Below are positions 16,089-26,674 of a DNA stretch of 64,000 nt, one piece after another (position 1 is the stretch's first letter; the number at the start of each line of letters is the position of its first letter). Under the pieces are notes generated by a model. It was not told the DNA's origin. It saw only the letters and a program-made list of their open reading frames with translations, and made no database searches. The position numbers and the translations under genes were made by a program. Location: contig NZ_AGUF01000013.1 of NCBI RefSeq assembly GCF_000236785.1, forward strand, positions 1-64,000, written 5' to 3'. The stretch comes from Achromobacter arsenitoxydans SY8 (GTDB lineage Bacteria > Pseudomonadota > Gammaproteobacteria > Burkholderiales > Burkholderiaceae_B).

Positions 16089-16786
16089 GTGCGTTGTGAA
16101 TCAGGATCTGCGAGCATGGCGCGCAGCAGAGGCAGGGTGATGGGGCGGCCGGTGGCCAGGGAATAGCGGTCCAGGGCGTCGAGCAGGGCCGCCAGCTTGC
16201 GGATGTCGCGCTCGTGGTGCGTGAGCATCCAATTGATGATTTCCGGCGCAAGATGCAGGCCGCGTTCGGCCGCCTGGAAAGACAGCGCGGCCAGCTTGTC
16301 GGCATCGGACAGCGGGTCCAGGCGGAACACCAGGTCCCAGCCCAGGCGCGTGCGCAGGTCTTCGCGCAGCGGCATCGACAGCGGAGCGCGGTCGCCCGCC
16401 AGCGCCAGGGCGAAGGCGCGGCCCGTGGCGGCGGATTCGCGCCAGCGGTTGTACAGCGCAAAGAGCGCGGCCTGGCGGCTGTCGTCCATGCGGTGCACGT
16501 CGTCGACGGCCACGAACTGGGGCATCGGGGACTTGGAATCGGCTTCCGCCAGGCGCCGCAGCATGTTCTCGCCGTTGGCCGGGTCGATGAAGACGGCGTC
16601 GGGGCGCGCGGTCAGGGCGCGCAGCAGGTGGGTGCGGCCGCAGCCCGCGGCGCCCCAGATGTACAGGGCGCGGCCCGGTTTTAGCGTGCGCACGGCCGCC
16701 AGCGCTTCCCCGTTGGGGCCGGCGATATAGTTGTTCAGCGATGGCGCTGGCGCGGGAAGAACGTCGAGCAGCAGCTGGCGGTTCAT
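16085..16786 (-). CDS. hda: DnaA regulatory inactivator Hda
   Basis: 233-residue AAA+ protein homologous to DnaA domain III without the DNA-binding domain. QLLLDVL at the N-terminus is the clamp-binding motif needed to contact DnaN. The Walker A is degenerate (WGAAGCGRTHL, with Arg in place of the usual Lys). VAVDDVHRM is the Walker B region. Hda with the sliding clamp stimulates hydrolysis of DnaA-ATP after initiation. It is the promoter-proximal gene of the leftward operon, and no strong ribosome-binding site is seen before the ATG at 16786. The Arg in the P-loop is worth noting when compared with better-studied Hda proteins. Confidence 0.9.
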   Translation of the reverse strand: MNRQLLLDVLPAPAPSLNNYIAGPNGEALAAVRTLKPGRALYIWGAAGCGRTHLLRALTARPDAVFIDPANGENMLRRLAEADSKSPMPQFVAVDDVHRMDDSRQAALFALYNRWRESAATGRAFALALAGDRAPLSMPLREDLRTRLGWDLVFRLDPLSDADKLAALSFQAAERGLHLAPEIINWMLTHHERDIRKLAALLDALDRYSLATGRPITLPLLRAMLADPDSQRT

Positions 16787-17219
16787 GAGAGGTTATCAAT
16801 CGGGCTCTTCCGAAGCCTTCCGGAAACCTGCGCCGCGAAGGTTCGCAGCGGATTTCCGCGGGGGACATGCCGGGCAACGCTGCCGGGGCGCCGGAAAAAC
16901 CAAGAAAATCAGTGATACATGGGCCAAAATTCGACCTGGCAAGGCCGGGGTTTGCCGTTGGGTTTTGCCCATTGGGTTTGCCATCGGGGCTTGCCGCCAG
17001 GCCTGGTTGGACCCGGCTTGGGCTTTAACCGCCAGAAACTGGCAAAATCAATACCGGCCAACCCTACACTTTAAACCACCTGAGGGGATGGTGTCGCGTC
17101 CGAGCGCTTGGCCTGGCTTGGGTTTGCGCCCTTGAGCCCTGCTTGCGCCCGCGTCATCGTAAAATGCAGGGCGTTCCACCAAATTCCCAGCAATTGTTAC
17201 ATACCCCACGGCATTTCTC
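16787..17219. promoter_or_regulatory. 433-bp divergent intergenic region between hda and purM
   Basis: No gene is apparent. The region must carry the promoters of the leftward hda operon and rightward purM. TAAAAT at 17160-17165 is a plausible -10 for purM, about 50 bases before its ATG, but no good -35 is at 17 bases. At 16948-16998 there are four imperfect GGGTTTGCC-type units of 12-14 bases in tandem. I see no riboswitch-like fold. Confidence 0.5.
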
Positions 17220-18269
17220 ATGACGAATCAACCTAAAGCCCCCCTGACCTACCGCGATGCCGGTGTCGACATCGACGCAGGCGACGCCCTGGTCGACCGT
17301 ATCAAACCCCTTGCCGCGCGCACCATGCGCCCCGGGGTGCTGGCCGGTATCGGCGGCTTTGGCGGCCTGTTCGAAGTGCCGAAGACCTTCAAGGAGCCCG
17401 TGCTGGTCTCGGGCACCGACGGCGTGGGCACCAAGCTGCGCCTGGCGTTCGACTGGAACCGCCACGACACCGTGGGCATCGACCTGGTCGCCATGAGCGT
17501 CAACGACATCCTGGTGCAGGGCGCCGAGCCGCTGTTCTTCCTGGATTACTTCGGCTGCGGCAAGCTGTCGGTGGACACGGCGGCTGCGGTGGTGGGCGGC
17601 ATTGCCAAGGGCTGCGAACTGTCGGGCTGCGCGCTGATCGGCGGTGAAACCGCCGAAATGCCGGGCATGTACCCGGACGGCGAATACGACCTGGCCGGTT
17701 TCGCGGTGGGTGCGGTGGAAAAGTCCAAGATCATCGACGGCAAGTCCATCAAGGCGGGCGACGTCGTGCTGGGCCTGGCGTCCAGCGGCGCCCACTCCAA
17801 CGGCTATTCGCTGCTGCGCAAGATTCTCGAGCGCGCCAACGCCAAGCCGGACGACGATTTCCACGGCCAGAAGATGGTCGACGTCGTCATGGCCCCGACC
17901 CGCATCTACGTGAAGCAGGTGCTGGCCGCGCTGGCCAAGCATGGCGCCGCGATCAAGGGCCTGGCCCACATCACGGGCGGCGGTCTGCTGGATAACGTGC
18001 CGCGCATCCTGCAAGACGGCCTGGCGGCCAAGCTGCATCGCGACGCCTGGGAAATGCCCAAGCTGTTCCAGTGGCTGCAGGAGCAGGGCGGCGTCGAGGA
18101 CACCGAAATGTATCGCGTCTTCAACTGCGGCATCGGCATGGTGCTGGTGGTGGATCCGGCCCAGGCCGACGCCATCGCCGCCACGCTGCGCGAGCAGGGC
18201 GAAACCGTCAGCAAGCTGGGCGAAATCGTGCCGCAGGAAGCGGGCATGGCGCAGACTTTCGTGGTGTAG
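17220..18269 (+). CDS. purM: Phosphoribosylformylglycinamidine cyclo-ligase
   Basis: 349-residue AIR synthetase, the fifth step of purine synthesis, which closes the imidazole ring using [17 protein letters not shown] is the N-terminal signature. [14 protein letters not shown] and [12 protein letters not shown] are the glycine-rich substrate motifs, and [15 protein letters not shown] is also standard. Length is normal. It is monocistronic in the window, with a good intrinsic terminator after it and miaA converging from the other side. Confidence 0.97.
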   Translation: MTNQPKAPLTYRDAGVDIDAGDALVDRIKPLAARTMRPGVLAGIGGFGGLFEVPKTFKEPVLVSGTDGVGTKLRLAFDWNRHDTVGIDLVAMSVNDILVQGAEPLFFLDYFGCGKLSVDTAAAVVGGIAKGCELSGCALIGGETAEMPGMYPDGEYDLAGFAVGAVEKSKIIDGKSIKAGDVVLGLASSGAHSNGYSLLRKILERANAKPDDDFHGQKMVDVVMAPTRIYVKQVLAALAKHGAAIKGLAHITGGGLLDNVPRILQDGLAAKLHRDAWEMPKLFQWLQEQGGVEDTEMYRVFNCGIGMVLVVDPAQADAIAATLREQGETVSKLGEIVPQEAGMAQTFVV

Positions 18270-18294
18270 CGCCGCGCGGCAGTTTCGCCGCAAC

Positions 18295-18323
18295 AAAAAA
18301 CCGCCGGCAACGGCGGTTTTTTT
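18295..18323. terminator. Bidirectional intrinsic terminator between purM and miaA
   Basis: CCGCCG and CGGCGG arms with a GCAA loop (18301-18316) are flanked by six A residues on the left and seven T residues on the right. This gives a proper stem and U-tract for purM and a matching one for the leftward miaA transcript. Confidence 0.9.
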
Positions 18324-18346
18324 ACGTCTGCGCGCTGGCGCCTTGG

Positions 18347-19306
18347 CTAAGCCGCGAGCGCCGCCGCCACGGCGTCGATCGTCCGGGCCACGGCGTCCGG
18401 GGCCAGGCAGTCCACGATGACGCGTTCGGGCTGTGCGCGCAGCCAGGTGATCTGGCGCTTGGCCAGTTGGCGCGTTGCGGCGATGCCCTGCTCGCGGGCG
18501 GTGTCCAGGTCGATTTCACCGTCCAGGTGGGCCCACATCTGGCGATAGCCCACGCAACGCACGGACGGCAGGCCCGGATGCAGGTCGGGGCGGGCGTGCA
18601 GGCGGCGCACCTCGTCGATGAGGCCCTGGCGCAGCATGGCGTCAAAGCGCTGTTCGATGCGCGCATGCAGCGCGGCCCGGTCCGAGGGCTCCAGGCTGAT
18701 GGTCAGGTAGCGGTTGGCGTCGTCGTCGGGCTTGCGATGCGCGCGCTGCAGCAGCGCGGACATCGGCTGGCCGGACAGCTGGCAGATTTCCAGGGCGCGC
18801 TGGATGCGCTGGCTGTCGTTGGGCGCCAGTCGGGCGGCGGTAGCCGGGTCCAGTGCGGCCAGTTCGGCATGCAGGGCGGGCCAGCCCAGCCGGGCGGCGC
18901 GCGCTTCCAGTTCGGCGCGCAGGGCGGGGTCGGCCTGCGGCAGGTCGTCCAGGCCGTCGCGCAGCGCCTTGTAGTACATCATGGTGCCGCCCGCCAGCAG
19001 CGGGATGCGCCCGCGTGCGCGGATCTCGCCGATCAGCCGCAGCGCGTCCGTGCGGAACTCTGCGGCCGAGTACGACTGCACGGGATCCAGGATGTCCAGC
19101 AGGTGCTGCGGCACGCGGGCCTGTTCGTCACGCGACGGTTTGGCCGTGCCGATGTCCATGCCGCGGTAGATGGTGGCCGAATCCACGTTGACGATTTCCA
19201 GCGGCCAGCGCTCGGCCAGCGCCAGCGTGGACGCGCTCTTGCCGGCCGCGGTGGGGCCGGCAAGGCATAGGACGAGATCCGAAGCGGGGGCGAGGGAGGA
19301 AGGCAA
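18347..19306 (-). CDS. miaA: tRNA dimethylallyltransferase
   Basis: About 319 residues. It transfers dimethylallyl to A37 of tRNAs reading UNN codons. [13 protein letters not shown] is the P-loop, [16 protein letters not shown] the tRNA/substrate motif, and [12 protein letters not shown] the next conserved block. No ATG gives a normal N-terminus. The best fit is TTG at 19306, immediately after the mutL stop at 19308, which starts the protein about 15 residues before the P-loop strand. The next in-frame ATG at 19375 would lie inside mutL and add an unlikely 23-residue tail. The exact start is therefore uncertain. It is the second gene of a mutL-miaA operon, as in many proteobacteria. Confidence 0.9.
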   Translation of the reverse strand: MPSSLAPASDLVLCLAGPTAAGKSASTLALAERWPLEIVNVDSATIYRGMDIGTAKPSRDEQARVPQHLLDILDPVQSYSAAEFRTDALRLIGEIRARGRIPLLAGGTMMYYKALRDGLDDLPQADPALRAELEARAARLGWPALHAELAALDPATAARLAPNDSQRIQRALEICQLSGQPMSALLQRAHRKPDDDANRYLTISLEPSDRAALHARIEQRFDAMLRQGLIDEVRRLHARPDLHPGLPSVRCVGYRQMWAHLDGEIDLDTAREQGIAATRQLAKRQITWLRAQPERVIVDCLAPDAVARTIDAVAAALAA

Positions 19307-19307
19307 G

Positions 19308-21251
19308 CTATTGTCCGCGCAGGAAAAGCTTGTCCAGGTCCGACATGGACCACTGCACCCAGGTGGGGCGGCCATGGTTGCACTGGTCGGCCCGTTCGGT
19401 GGATTCCATCTGGCGCAGCAGCCCGTTCATTTCTTCGAGGGTGAGCTTGCGGTTGGCGCGCACCGACCCGTGGCAGGCCATGGTGGACAGCAGTTCGTTG
19501 CGCTGCTCGGTCAGCAGGCGCGAGACGCCGACGGCGCCCAGGTCGCGCAGCACGGCGCGGGCAAGGGTTTCGATGTCGCCGCGGGCCAGGATGGCGGGCA
19601 CCGAGCGCACGGCGATGGACGTGGGGCCGGACGGCCGCATTTCGAAGCCCAGGTCGTTCAGCTGTTCCTCGAACTCTTCGACGATGGCCACGTCCTTTTC
19701 CTGGGCGTGGAACACCACGGGCACCAGCAGGTCCTGGCGCGGCAGGCTGCGGGCGTCCAGCGCGTGCTTGAGCTGTTCGTAGACCACGCGTTCATGCGCG
19801 GCGTGCATGTCCACCAGCACCATGCCGCGGCGGTTCTGCGCCAGGATGTAGACGCCGTGCAGTTGCGCCACCGCCATGCCCAGGGGGTGTTCCTCGTCCG
19901 CGGGCAGCGTGGCGGCCGGCGCGGGTTCGCGCAGGGGGGCGGCCTTGCCGGCGGTGTCGTCGTTCAGCGGTCGGTAGAGCGATTGCCAGTCGGCCGCCGG
20001 AATGCCGGCAGGCTCCGTGTGCAGGCGGAACGGCACCTGGCTGTGGGGGCGCTGCGGGGCGGGCGATGGGCGCAGGCCGTACGAGGCGCCGCCGCCATTG
20101 CCGCCGGCATAGCCGGGCCGCGGCGAGTCCGCGGACGCCGGGTTCAGGCCGGGGGTGGATGGGGGCGCGGTCTGCGGGGCCGGCGCTGCATCAGCGGCCG
20201 GGCGCGCCACGGTTTCGAATTCGGCGTCGTCATGTTGGCCGGCGGGCGCCACCGCCGACGAGCCGCCGGTCTGCGCCAGCGTCTGGCTGACCGCATGCGA
20301 GACGAAGCGGTGCACGGCGCCGCTGTCGCGGAAGCGGACCTCGTGCTTGGCCGGATGGACGTTCACGTCCACGGCGGCGGGGTCGATATCCAGGAACAGC
20401 ACGTAGGCGGGCTGGCGGTCGCCGTGCAGCACGTCCGCATAGGCGGCGCGCAGCGCATGGCTGACGGTGCGGTCGCGCACGTAGCGGCCGTTCACGTAGA
20501 GGTACTGGCGGTCGGCCCGGGCGCGTGCGGCGGTGGGGCGAGTAATCATGCCGGCCAGGCTGACCGTGCCCACCGAATGCGACAGCAGCAGGCCGTGTTC
20601 GGCGAATTCGGCGCCCAGCACGTCGCGGATGCGCTGCGGCGGTTCGGCCGGCAGCCATTGGCGCTGCGCGCGGTCGTGGTGGAAAAGCCGGAATGCGATC
20701 TGGGGGTGCGCCAGCGCGATGCGCTCCATCGCGTCGACGCAGTGGCCGAATTCCGTGGCCTCGGAGCGCAGGAACTTGCGGCGCGCCGGCACGGCGTCGA
20801 ACAGCTGGCGCACGTCCACGGTGGTGCCGGGCGGGCCCGATGCGGGGCCGACCTGCATGCTGCCGGCGTCAATCTGCCAGGCGTGGTCGCCGTCGCGCGT
20901 GCGGGAAATGATGGAGACCTGGGCAACGGAGGCGATGGACGCCAGCGCTTCGCCGCGGAACCCCATGGACGCCACCGACTCCAGTTCGTTGAGCGAGCGG
21001 ATCTTGCTGGTGGCGTGGCGCGCCAGCGCCAGCGGGAGTTCTTCAGGGGGGATGCCGCCGCCGTCGTCGGTGACGGCGATGCGCCGGATGCCGCCGCCCT
21101 CGAGGCGGACCTCGATGGCCCGCCCGCCGGCGTCGATGGCGTTTTCAAGAATTTCCTTGAGCACGGACGCCGGCCGTTCGATCACCTCGCCAGCGGCGAT
21201 CTGGCTGATCAGCAGGTCGGGAAGCGCGAGGATGGAACGGCGTTCGGTCAT
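19308..21251 (-). CDS. mutL: DNA mismatch repair protein MutL
   Basis: 647-residue GHKL ATPase. The N-terminal domain has [20 protein letters not shown] (ATP-binding motif I), [11 protein letters not shown] (motif II) and [13 protein letters not shown] (motif III). A Pro-rich linker spans about residues 330-450. The C-terminal domain has [12 protein letters not shown] near residue 480, the metal-binding endonuclease motif, then LLVPVVF and ACHGSVRA. This predicts a nicking MutL, in keeping with bacteria that lack MutH and Dam-directed repair. The start at 21251 ([12 protein letters not shown]) is standard; the longer frame upstream has no family match. Confidence 0.95.
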   Translation of the reverse strand: MTERRSILALPDLLISQIAAGEVIERPASVLKEILENAIDAGGRAIEVRLEGGGIRRIAVTDDGGGIPPEELPLALARHATSKIRSLNELESVASMGFRGEALASIASVAQVSIISRTRDGDHAWQIDAGSMQVGPASGPPGTTVDVRQLFDAVPARRKFLRSEATEFGHCVDAMERIALAHPQIAFRLFHHDRAQRQWLPAEPPQRIRDVLGAEFAEHGLLLSHSVGTVSLAGMITRPTAARARADRQYLYVNGRYVRDRTVSHALRAAYADVLHGDRQPAYVLFLDIDPAAVDVNVHPAKHEVRFRDSGAVHRFVSHAVSQTLAQTGGSSAVAPAGQHDDAEFETVARPAADAAPAPQTAPPSTPGLNPASADSPRPGYAGGNGGGASYGLRPSPAPQRPHSQVPFRLHTEPAGIPAADWQSLYRPLNDDTAGKAAPLREPAPAATLPADEEHPLGMAVAQLHGVYILAQNRRGMVLVDMHAAHERVVYEQLKHALDARSLPRQDLLVPVVFHAQEKDVAIVEEFEEQLNDLGFEMRPSGPTSIAVRSVPAILARGDIETLARAVLRDLGAVGVSRLLTEQRNELLSTMACHGSVRANRKLTLEEMNGLLRQMESTERADQCNHGRPTWVQWSMSDLDKLFLRGQ

Positions 21252-21351
21252 TGGGCTCAGGTCTGGTGTAGCTATGCGGACGATTTTAACGTCTTGGCCC
21301 GGTGGGCTATAGTCGCTGGCAAAATTCCCTTCCGATATCAGGGCTGCTTCA
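21252..21351. promoter_or_regulatory. Divergent promoter region between mutL and dedA
   Basis: 100 bases. For dedA, TATAGT at 21308-21313 is a plausible -10, with TTTAAC at 21285-21290 at a 17-base spacing. The leftward mutL promoter is not obvious. Confidence 0.35.
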
Positions 21352-21990
21352 ATGCTTGAATTCTTCAATATGGTGCTCCACATCGACCAGACGCTTGGCG
21401 TCTGGGTCGCGCAATACGGCGTGTGGGTGTACCTGGTGCTTTTCTTGATCGTCTTCGCAGAAACCGGGCTGGTGGTGCTGCCCTTCCTGCCCGGGGACTC
21501 GCTGCTGTTCATCGCCGGCGCCTTCGGCGCGACGGGGCATATCGACCCGATTCTGATGTCTGTGCTGCTCATCGTCGCGGCGGTGACCGGCAACACGCTG
21601 AACTACGCCATCGGCCGGTATATCGGGCCGCGCGTTTTTTCGATGAACCTGCGCTTCCTGGACCGCGGCGCCCTGATGCGCACGCACGCGTTCTACGAAA
21701 AGCACGGCGGCAAGACGATCGTGATGTCGCGCTTCATTCCGGTGGTGCGGACCTTCGCGCCGTTCGTGGCGGGCGTGGCCGACATGTCGCTGGCGCGATT
21801 CCAGCTGTTCAATATTCTGGGCGCGCTCTTGTGGGTGATCAGCCTGGTGGCGGCGGGCTACTTCTTCGGCAACATCCCGCTGGTCCGCGAACACTTGAAC
21901 ACTATCGTCCTGATCGGCCTGGCCGCGGCCATCGTGCCCGTGGTGGGGGCGGCCGTGGTCAAGCTCTTCCGCTCGCGCCGCACCCAATAG
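21352..21990 (+). CDS. DedA family inner-membrane protein
   Basis: 212-residue DedA/SNARE-associated family membrane protein with about five hydrophobic segments. The hallmark [10 protein letters not shown] (about residues 43-52) and [16 protein letters not shown] (about 125-140) with its conserved arginines are present. Members act in proton-dependent membrane homeostasis, including flipping of undecaprenyl phosphate or phosphatidylethanolamine. The gene is divergent from mutL and ends before a strong bidirectional terminator. Confidence 0.9.
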   Translation: MLEFFNMVLHIDQTLGVWVAQYGVWVYLVLFLIVFAETGLVVLPFLPGDSLLFIAGAFGATGHIDPILMSVLLIVAAVTGNTLNYAIGRYIGPRVFSMNLRFLDRGALMRTHAFYEKHGGKTIVMSRFIPVVRTFAPFVAGVADMSLARFQLFNILGALLWVISLVAAGYFFGNIPLVREHLNTIVLIGLAAAIVPVVGAAVVKLFRSRRTQ

Positions 21991-22011
21991 GTCCGCGGTT
22001 CCGGCACAAAG

Positions 22012-22048
22012 AAAAAGGGCTGTGCGCCAGATGACGCACAGCCCTTTT
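22012..22048. terminator. Bidirectional intrinsic terminator between dedA and the amidase gene
   Basis: A 14-bp perfect stem, AAAAGGGCTGTGCG with CGCACAGCCCTTTT and an 8-base loop, lies between the dedA stop (21990) and the leftward amidase stop (22063). The A/T ends of the stem serve as U-tracts in both directions. Confidence 0.88.
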
Positions 22049-22062
22049 CAATGCTTGGACGC

Positions 22063-23445
22063 CTAGCTGACGTCGCCCAGGCGGGCCAGCGGCGGGTTGG
22101 CCGTGAAATAGCGCTGGATGCCGGTCATCATGGCCTGCGCCAGCTTGTCCTGGTGCGAGGTGCTGCGCAACAGCGCCTCTTCCTGGGGATTGCTGATGAA
22201 GGCGGTTTCGACCAGCACGGACGGGATGTCCGGCGCCTTCAGCACGGCAAAGCCGGCTTGTTCGACGCTGTTCTTGTGCAGGCGGTTGATCTTCTTGATT
22301 TCGTCCAGGAAGGCGTTGCCGACCTTGAGCGAGTCGTTGATCTGCGCGGTGGTGGACAGGTCCAGCAGCACCTTGGCCACCTGGCGGTCGTGGGTGCCCA
22401 GGTTGACGCCGCCGATCAGGTCGGCCGCGTTTTCCTTGTCGGCCATCCAGCGCGCCTGCGCGCTGGTGGCGCCGCGCTGCGACAGGGCGAACACCGACGA
22501 GCCATTGGCCGACGGCTTGACCCAGGCATCCGCGTGGATGGAGACGAACAGGTCCGCATGCACGCGGCGCGCCTTCTGGACGCGCACGTGCAGGGGCACG
22601 AAGTAGTCGTCGTCGCGCGTCAGGTAGGCGCGCATGTAGGGCTGGCTGTCGATCAGCGCCTTCAGGCGCCGCGCGATGCGCAGCACCACGTCTTTTTCGC
22701 GCAGGCCGCTGCGGCCGATGGCGCCAGGGTCCTCGCCGCCATGGCCGGGGTCCAGCGCGATGGTCAGCATGCGCTTCTTGCCGCGGCTGGCCGTGGCGGG
22801 GGGGCTGGGCGGCGTGGGCAGGGCGGGCGCCGGCTGCTGGCCGCGCACGCGCGGCGGCTCGGGCGGATCCGCCCGCGTCACCGGATTGCGCTGGATGTCT
22901 TCCAGGATGCGCGCCAGCGGGTCGTCGACGTCAGGGCCGCTCTGCTTGTTCAGGATCGCGATGAGGGGATCCTGCGCGACCTTGGGATACAGGTCGAGCA
23001 CCAGGCGGTACTGGTAGTCGGCCACGGGCTTGAGCGTGAATACCTGCGGCGCCACGGGCTGCTTCAGGTCGAACACCAGGCGAACCACGTTCGGCCGGTT
23101 TTGCGCCACGCGCAGGCTCTGGATGTAGGGATCGTCGGGGCGGACCTTGGAAACCAGGTCGTTCAGGGCTGCACTGAGGGTCAGTCCCTCGATGTCGACC
23201 ACCAGGCGGTGGGGATTTTCCAGCGTGAACTGTTCGGCCTTGAGTTCGCTGTCGAGTTCGAGCGTGACCCGGGTGTATTCGTCGGCTGGCCAGGTCCGTA
23301 CGGCCAGGATCGTTGCCGCCTGCGCCAGGCGCGGCACAACCGGCAGGACGAGCAGGGTGGCGGCGACGCTGATCAGGCGGCGTCGGGTGGCGCCTGCCGA
23401 GGGGAGGGCGCCGTCAGGGGCGGGGGGACAATCGCGTTCAACCAT
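22063..23445 (-). CDS. amiC: N-acetylmuramoyl-L-alanine amidase, AmiC type, with AMIN domain
   Basis: 460-residue periplasmic cell-wall amidase that cuts the stem peptide from muramic acid during cell separation. A twin-arginine-like signal (TRRRLISVAATLLVL) lies at about residues 20-35. The AMIN domain spans about 45-150 and targets septal peptidoglycan. A Pro-rich linker follows. The Amidase_3 domain begins at ALDPGHGGEDPGAIG (about 226), with LREKDVVL, SIHADAW and VETAFISNPQEE supplying the zinc ligands and catalytic Glu. Its start lies 73 bases inside the tsaE reading frame, so the two genes overlap and are probably coupled. Confidence 0.92.
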   Translation of the reverse strand: MVERDCPPAPDGALPSAGATRRRLISVAATLLVLPVVPRLAQAATILAVRTWPADEYTRVTLELDSELKAEQFTLENPHRLVVDIEGLTLSAALNDLVSKVRPDDPYIQSLRVAQNRPNVVRLVFDLKQPVAPQVFTLKPVADYQYRLVLDLYPKVAQDPLIAILNKQSGPDVDDPLARILEDIQRNPVTRADPPEPPRVRGQQPAPALPTPPSPPATASRGKKRMLTIALDPGHGGEDPGAIGRSGLREKDVVLRIARRLKALIDSQPYMRAYLTRDDDYFVPLHVRVQKARRVHADLFVSIHADAWVKPSANGSSVFALSQRGATSAQARWMADKENAADLIGGVNLGTHDRQVAKVLLDLSTTAQINDSLKVGNAFLDEIKKINRLHKNSVEQAGFAVLKAPDIPSVLVETAFISNPQEEALLRSTSHQDKLAQAMMTGIQRYFTANPPLARLGDVS

Positions 23446-23912
23446 GTTTGTCCTCGAGCGGTGTACGCGGTCAGGGTGGCGTCACGTCCGTCGCCTGCAT
23501 AGGCAAGGGAAATCAGCAGGTCTGGCGGAGGTAAAAGACCCTCTGCCCGCTCCGGCCATTCGATCAAAACGACCGCATCGTCACGCAGTAAATCTCGGAA
23601 TCCTGCGTCCAACCATTCGCGCGAATCACTAAATCTATAAAAATCAAGGTGATAGAAGTATAAGTTAGAAACTTTATAAGATTCAAGCAGCGCGTAGCTT
23701 GGACTCTTGATTCGGCCTGTGATGCCGCATTCGCGCAACAATGCCCTGGTGAAGGCCGTCTTTCCTGCCCCCAGGTCCCCCTGAAGATGGATACATGCGC
23801 CTTTCGGGCCGGTTTCGCCTCCCGAGACCAGGGGGGCGAGCTGCCGCGCCAAGGACTCCGTGGCGGCTTCGTCGGACAGGTGCAAAGTCAGGCTGCAAAG
23901 AGGGGCGGACAT
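23373..23912 (-). CDS. tsaE: tRNA threonylcarbamoyladenosine biosynthesis ATPase TsaE
   Basis: 179-residue P-loop protein that works with TsaB and TsaD to make t6A37 in tRNA. LQGDLGAGKTAFTRALL is the Walker A, IKSPSYALLESYK the switch-like motif, and FYHLDFYRF carries the conserved Asp. VVLIEWPER is the Walker B-side motif. The C-terminus extends about 30 residues past the usual end with a Pro/Ala-rich tail that overlaps the amidase start. The tsaE-amiC pair is common in beta- and gammaproteobacteria. The start at 23912 is MSAPLCSLTLHL. Confidence 0.92.
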   Translation of the reverse strand: MSAPLCSLTLHLSDEAATESLARQLAPLVSGGETGPKGACIHLQGDLGAGKTAFTRALLRECGITGRIKSPSYALLESYKVSNLYFYHLDFYRFSDSREWLDAGFRDLLRDDAVVLIEWPERAEGLLPPPDLLISLAYAGDGRDATLTAYTARGQTWLNAIVPPPLTAPSPRQAPPDAA

Positions 23913-23996
23913 GGCGCGGGGCAGGTGGTAAAAAACGATGATCGGAGCATGGATTGGAGCAATTATAGGAATGCGGGTTTCTGCTAACCTATAACT

Positions 23997-24016
23997 GATT
24001 GTTATTCTCAATAATG
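23997..24016. promoter_or_regulatory. Fur-box-like sequence upstream of fumC
   Basis: GATTGTTATTCTCAATAATG, read on the other strand from its second base, matches 12 of 19 positions of the classical Fur consensus GATAATGATAATCATTATC. It lies about 60 bases before the fumC ATG in the AT-rich stretch between divergent tsaE and fumC, where promoters are expected. Iron control of the iron-independent class II fumarase is known in Pseudomonas. The match is by eye and not scored. Confidence 0.5.
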
Positions 24017-24074
24017 TCGCGACTGAAGGCTTGTTGCCGCCCGCGACCGACGCCGCCACGGAGTTGTAAGCGCC

Positions 24075-25472
<1,398 letters not shown>

Positions 25473-25489
25473 GCGGCGGCGTGCAAGTG

Positions 25490-25519
25490 AAATGGCCGCC
25501 CTTTCGGGGCGGCCATTTT
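25490..25519. terminator. Bidirectional intrinsic terminator between fumC and the AEC transporter gene
   Basis: Stem AAATGGCCGCC (25490-25500) with GGCGGCCATTT (25508-25518), ending in TTTT. It lies between the converging stops at 25472 and 25531. Confidence 0.85.
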
Positions 25520-25530
25520 GCTGGGGCGCA

Positions 25531-26430
25531 TCACGCGTGCCCCATCGCCAGCAGCCACATGGGTATGGTCACGGCCGAAAACAGCGTGCCCAGCGAGATC
25601 AGCACGGCCACCATCCTGCCGTCGCCGCCCATGCGCATCGCCAGCACGTAGGCGGCGGACGCCGTGGGCAGCGCCGCGAACAGCAGCAGCATCCGCGACT
25701 CCAGCGGCGGCAGGTCCAGCAGGTGGGCCACCAGCAGGGCCACGGCCGGGAGCGCGACCAGCTTGACCGCCAGCATCCAGGCGATCAGCGAACCGTAGCC
25801 TTTGCCGCCTTCCCAGGCCAGGCTGGCGCCCACGCAGATGATGCCCAGCGCGATGGCGGCCGCGCCCAGCCGGGCGAGCGCGGTGTCCACGGGGCCGGGC
25901 AGTTGCAGGCCGGCCAGGTTGCAGGCCAGGGCCAGCAGTGTGGATATCACCAGCGGATTGCGCGCCAGTTCGCGCAGCAGGTTGCCGCCGCTGTGGCGCG
26001 CCAGCCCGTAGACGGCCGCCACGTTGGCCATGGGCACGGCGAAGCCGATGATCAGCGCCATGACCGTCTGGCCCTGCGTGCCGGCCAGGCTGGCCGACAA
26101 GGCCAGGCCGATATAGGTGTTGAAGCGGAAGCCGCATTGCGCGGATGACGCGAGGCCCAGGGACGAGGGGCGCAGCGCCAGGCCGGCCAGCCATGCCAGC
26201 GCCACGCCGGCGGCCATGACCGACGCGGTGGCCTGCAGCAGCAGGACCGCGTTGCCCGCCGTGATGGGGGTGCGGAGTATTGATTGGAACAGCAGCGCGG
26301 GGAACAGCACGAAGTACACGAGCCGTTCGGCGCCGGCGAAGAATTCGCGGGAAAAACCCAGTTTGTGACGCAGCGCCCAACCCAGCGCAACCAGCAGGAA
26401 ATCAGGGAAAACCAGGAGTGCAACCGACAT
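25531..26430 (-). CDS. AEC family transporter (auxin efflux carrier-like)
   Basis: 299-residue membrane protein with about ten hydrophobic segments in two repeats and internal motifs of the AEC/PIN-like family (FNTYIGLALSASL, ITAGNAVLLLQATAS). Bacterial members include malonate and malate permeases, but most are uncharacterised. The start at 26430 opens with MSVALLVFPDF. It is divergent from the Bug receptor gene with 244 bases between, so the pair may handle the same organic acid. Substrate is unknown. Confidence 0.82.
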   Translation of the reverse strand: MSVALLVFPDFLLVALGWALRHKLGFSREFFAGAERLVYFVLFPALLFQSILRTPITAGNAVLLLQATASVMAAGVALAWLAGLALRPSSLGLASSAQCGFRFNTYIGLALSASLAGTQGQTVMALIIGFAVPMANVAAVYGLARHSGGNLLRELARNPLVISTLLALACNLAGLQLPGPVDTALARLGAAAIALGIICVGASLAWEGGKGYGSLIAWMLAVKLVALPAVALLVAHLLDLPPLESRMLLLFAALPTASAAYVLAMRMGGDGRMVAVLISLGTLFSAVTIPMWLLAMGHA

Positions 26431-26674
26431 GAGTCAAAGGGATTCCGGGCGAGCGCCAGCCGGGGATCGGCGCGCTATGCGTGTGTAAGCATTTGCTGCT
26501 ATTCTCCGTCATTCTGGCGGGCGCGTGTGCCACAAGCAACCTATAAATGCAGTGTCCATCACGCTGCGCACACGCAACGCGTCCCCACCGTTATCTGCTG
26601 GTCCGCCTACAGGCGGGCACAACACACAACGGTCCGTTTACATACGGGCTCGCAATCTTGGAGGAAACACATCT
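26431..26674. promoter_or_regulatory. Divergent region between the AEC transporter and Bug genes
   Basis: 244 bases. TATAAA at 26542-26547 is a possible -10 for the Bug gene without a clear -35 at 17 bases, implying a long leader of over 100 bases. A small hairpin, CCGCC with GGCGG, lies near 26610-26621. GGAGG precedes the Bug ATG by about 10 bases. Confidence 0.4.

Noticed and set aside
14013-16166. 717-codon open frame antisense to pcnB and the HAD gene
   Set aside because: It is the mirror frame of well-supported genes, His/Asp/Arg-rich and without motifs. The same applies to the long antisense frame over mutL at 19170-21359.
16948-16998. Short GGGTTTGCC-type tandem units upstream of purM as a regulatory array
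   Set aside because: Units vary in length and sequence too much to claim binding sites; they may be simple GC-rich sequence drift.
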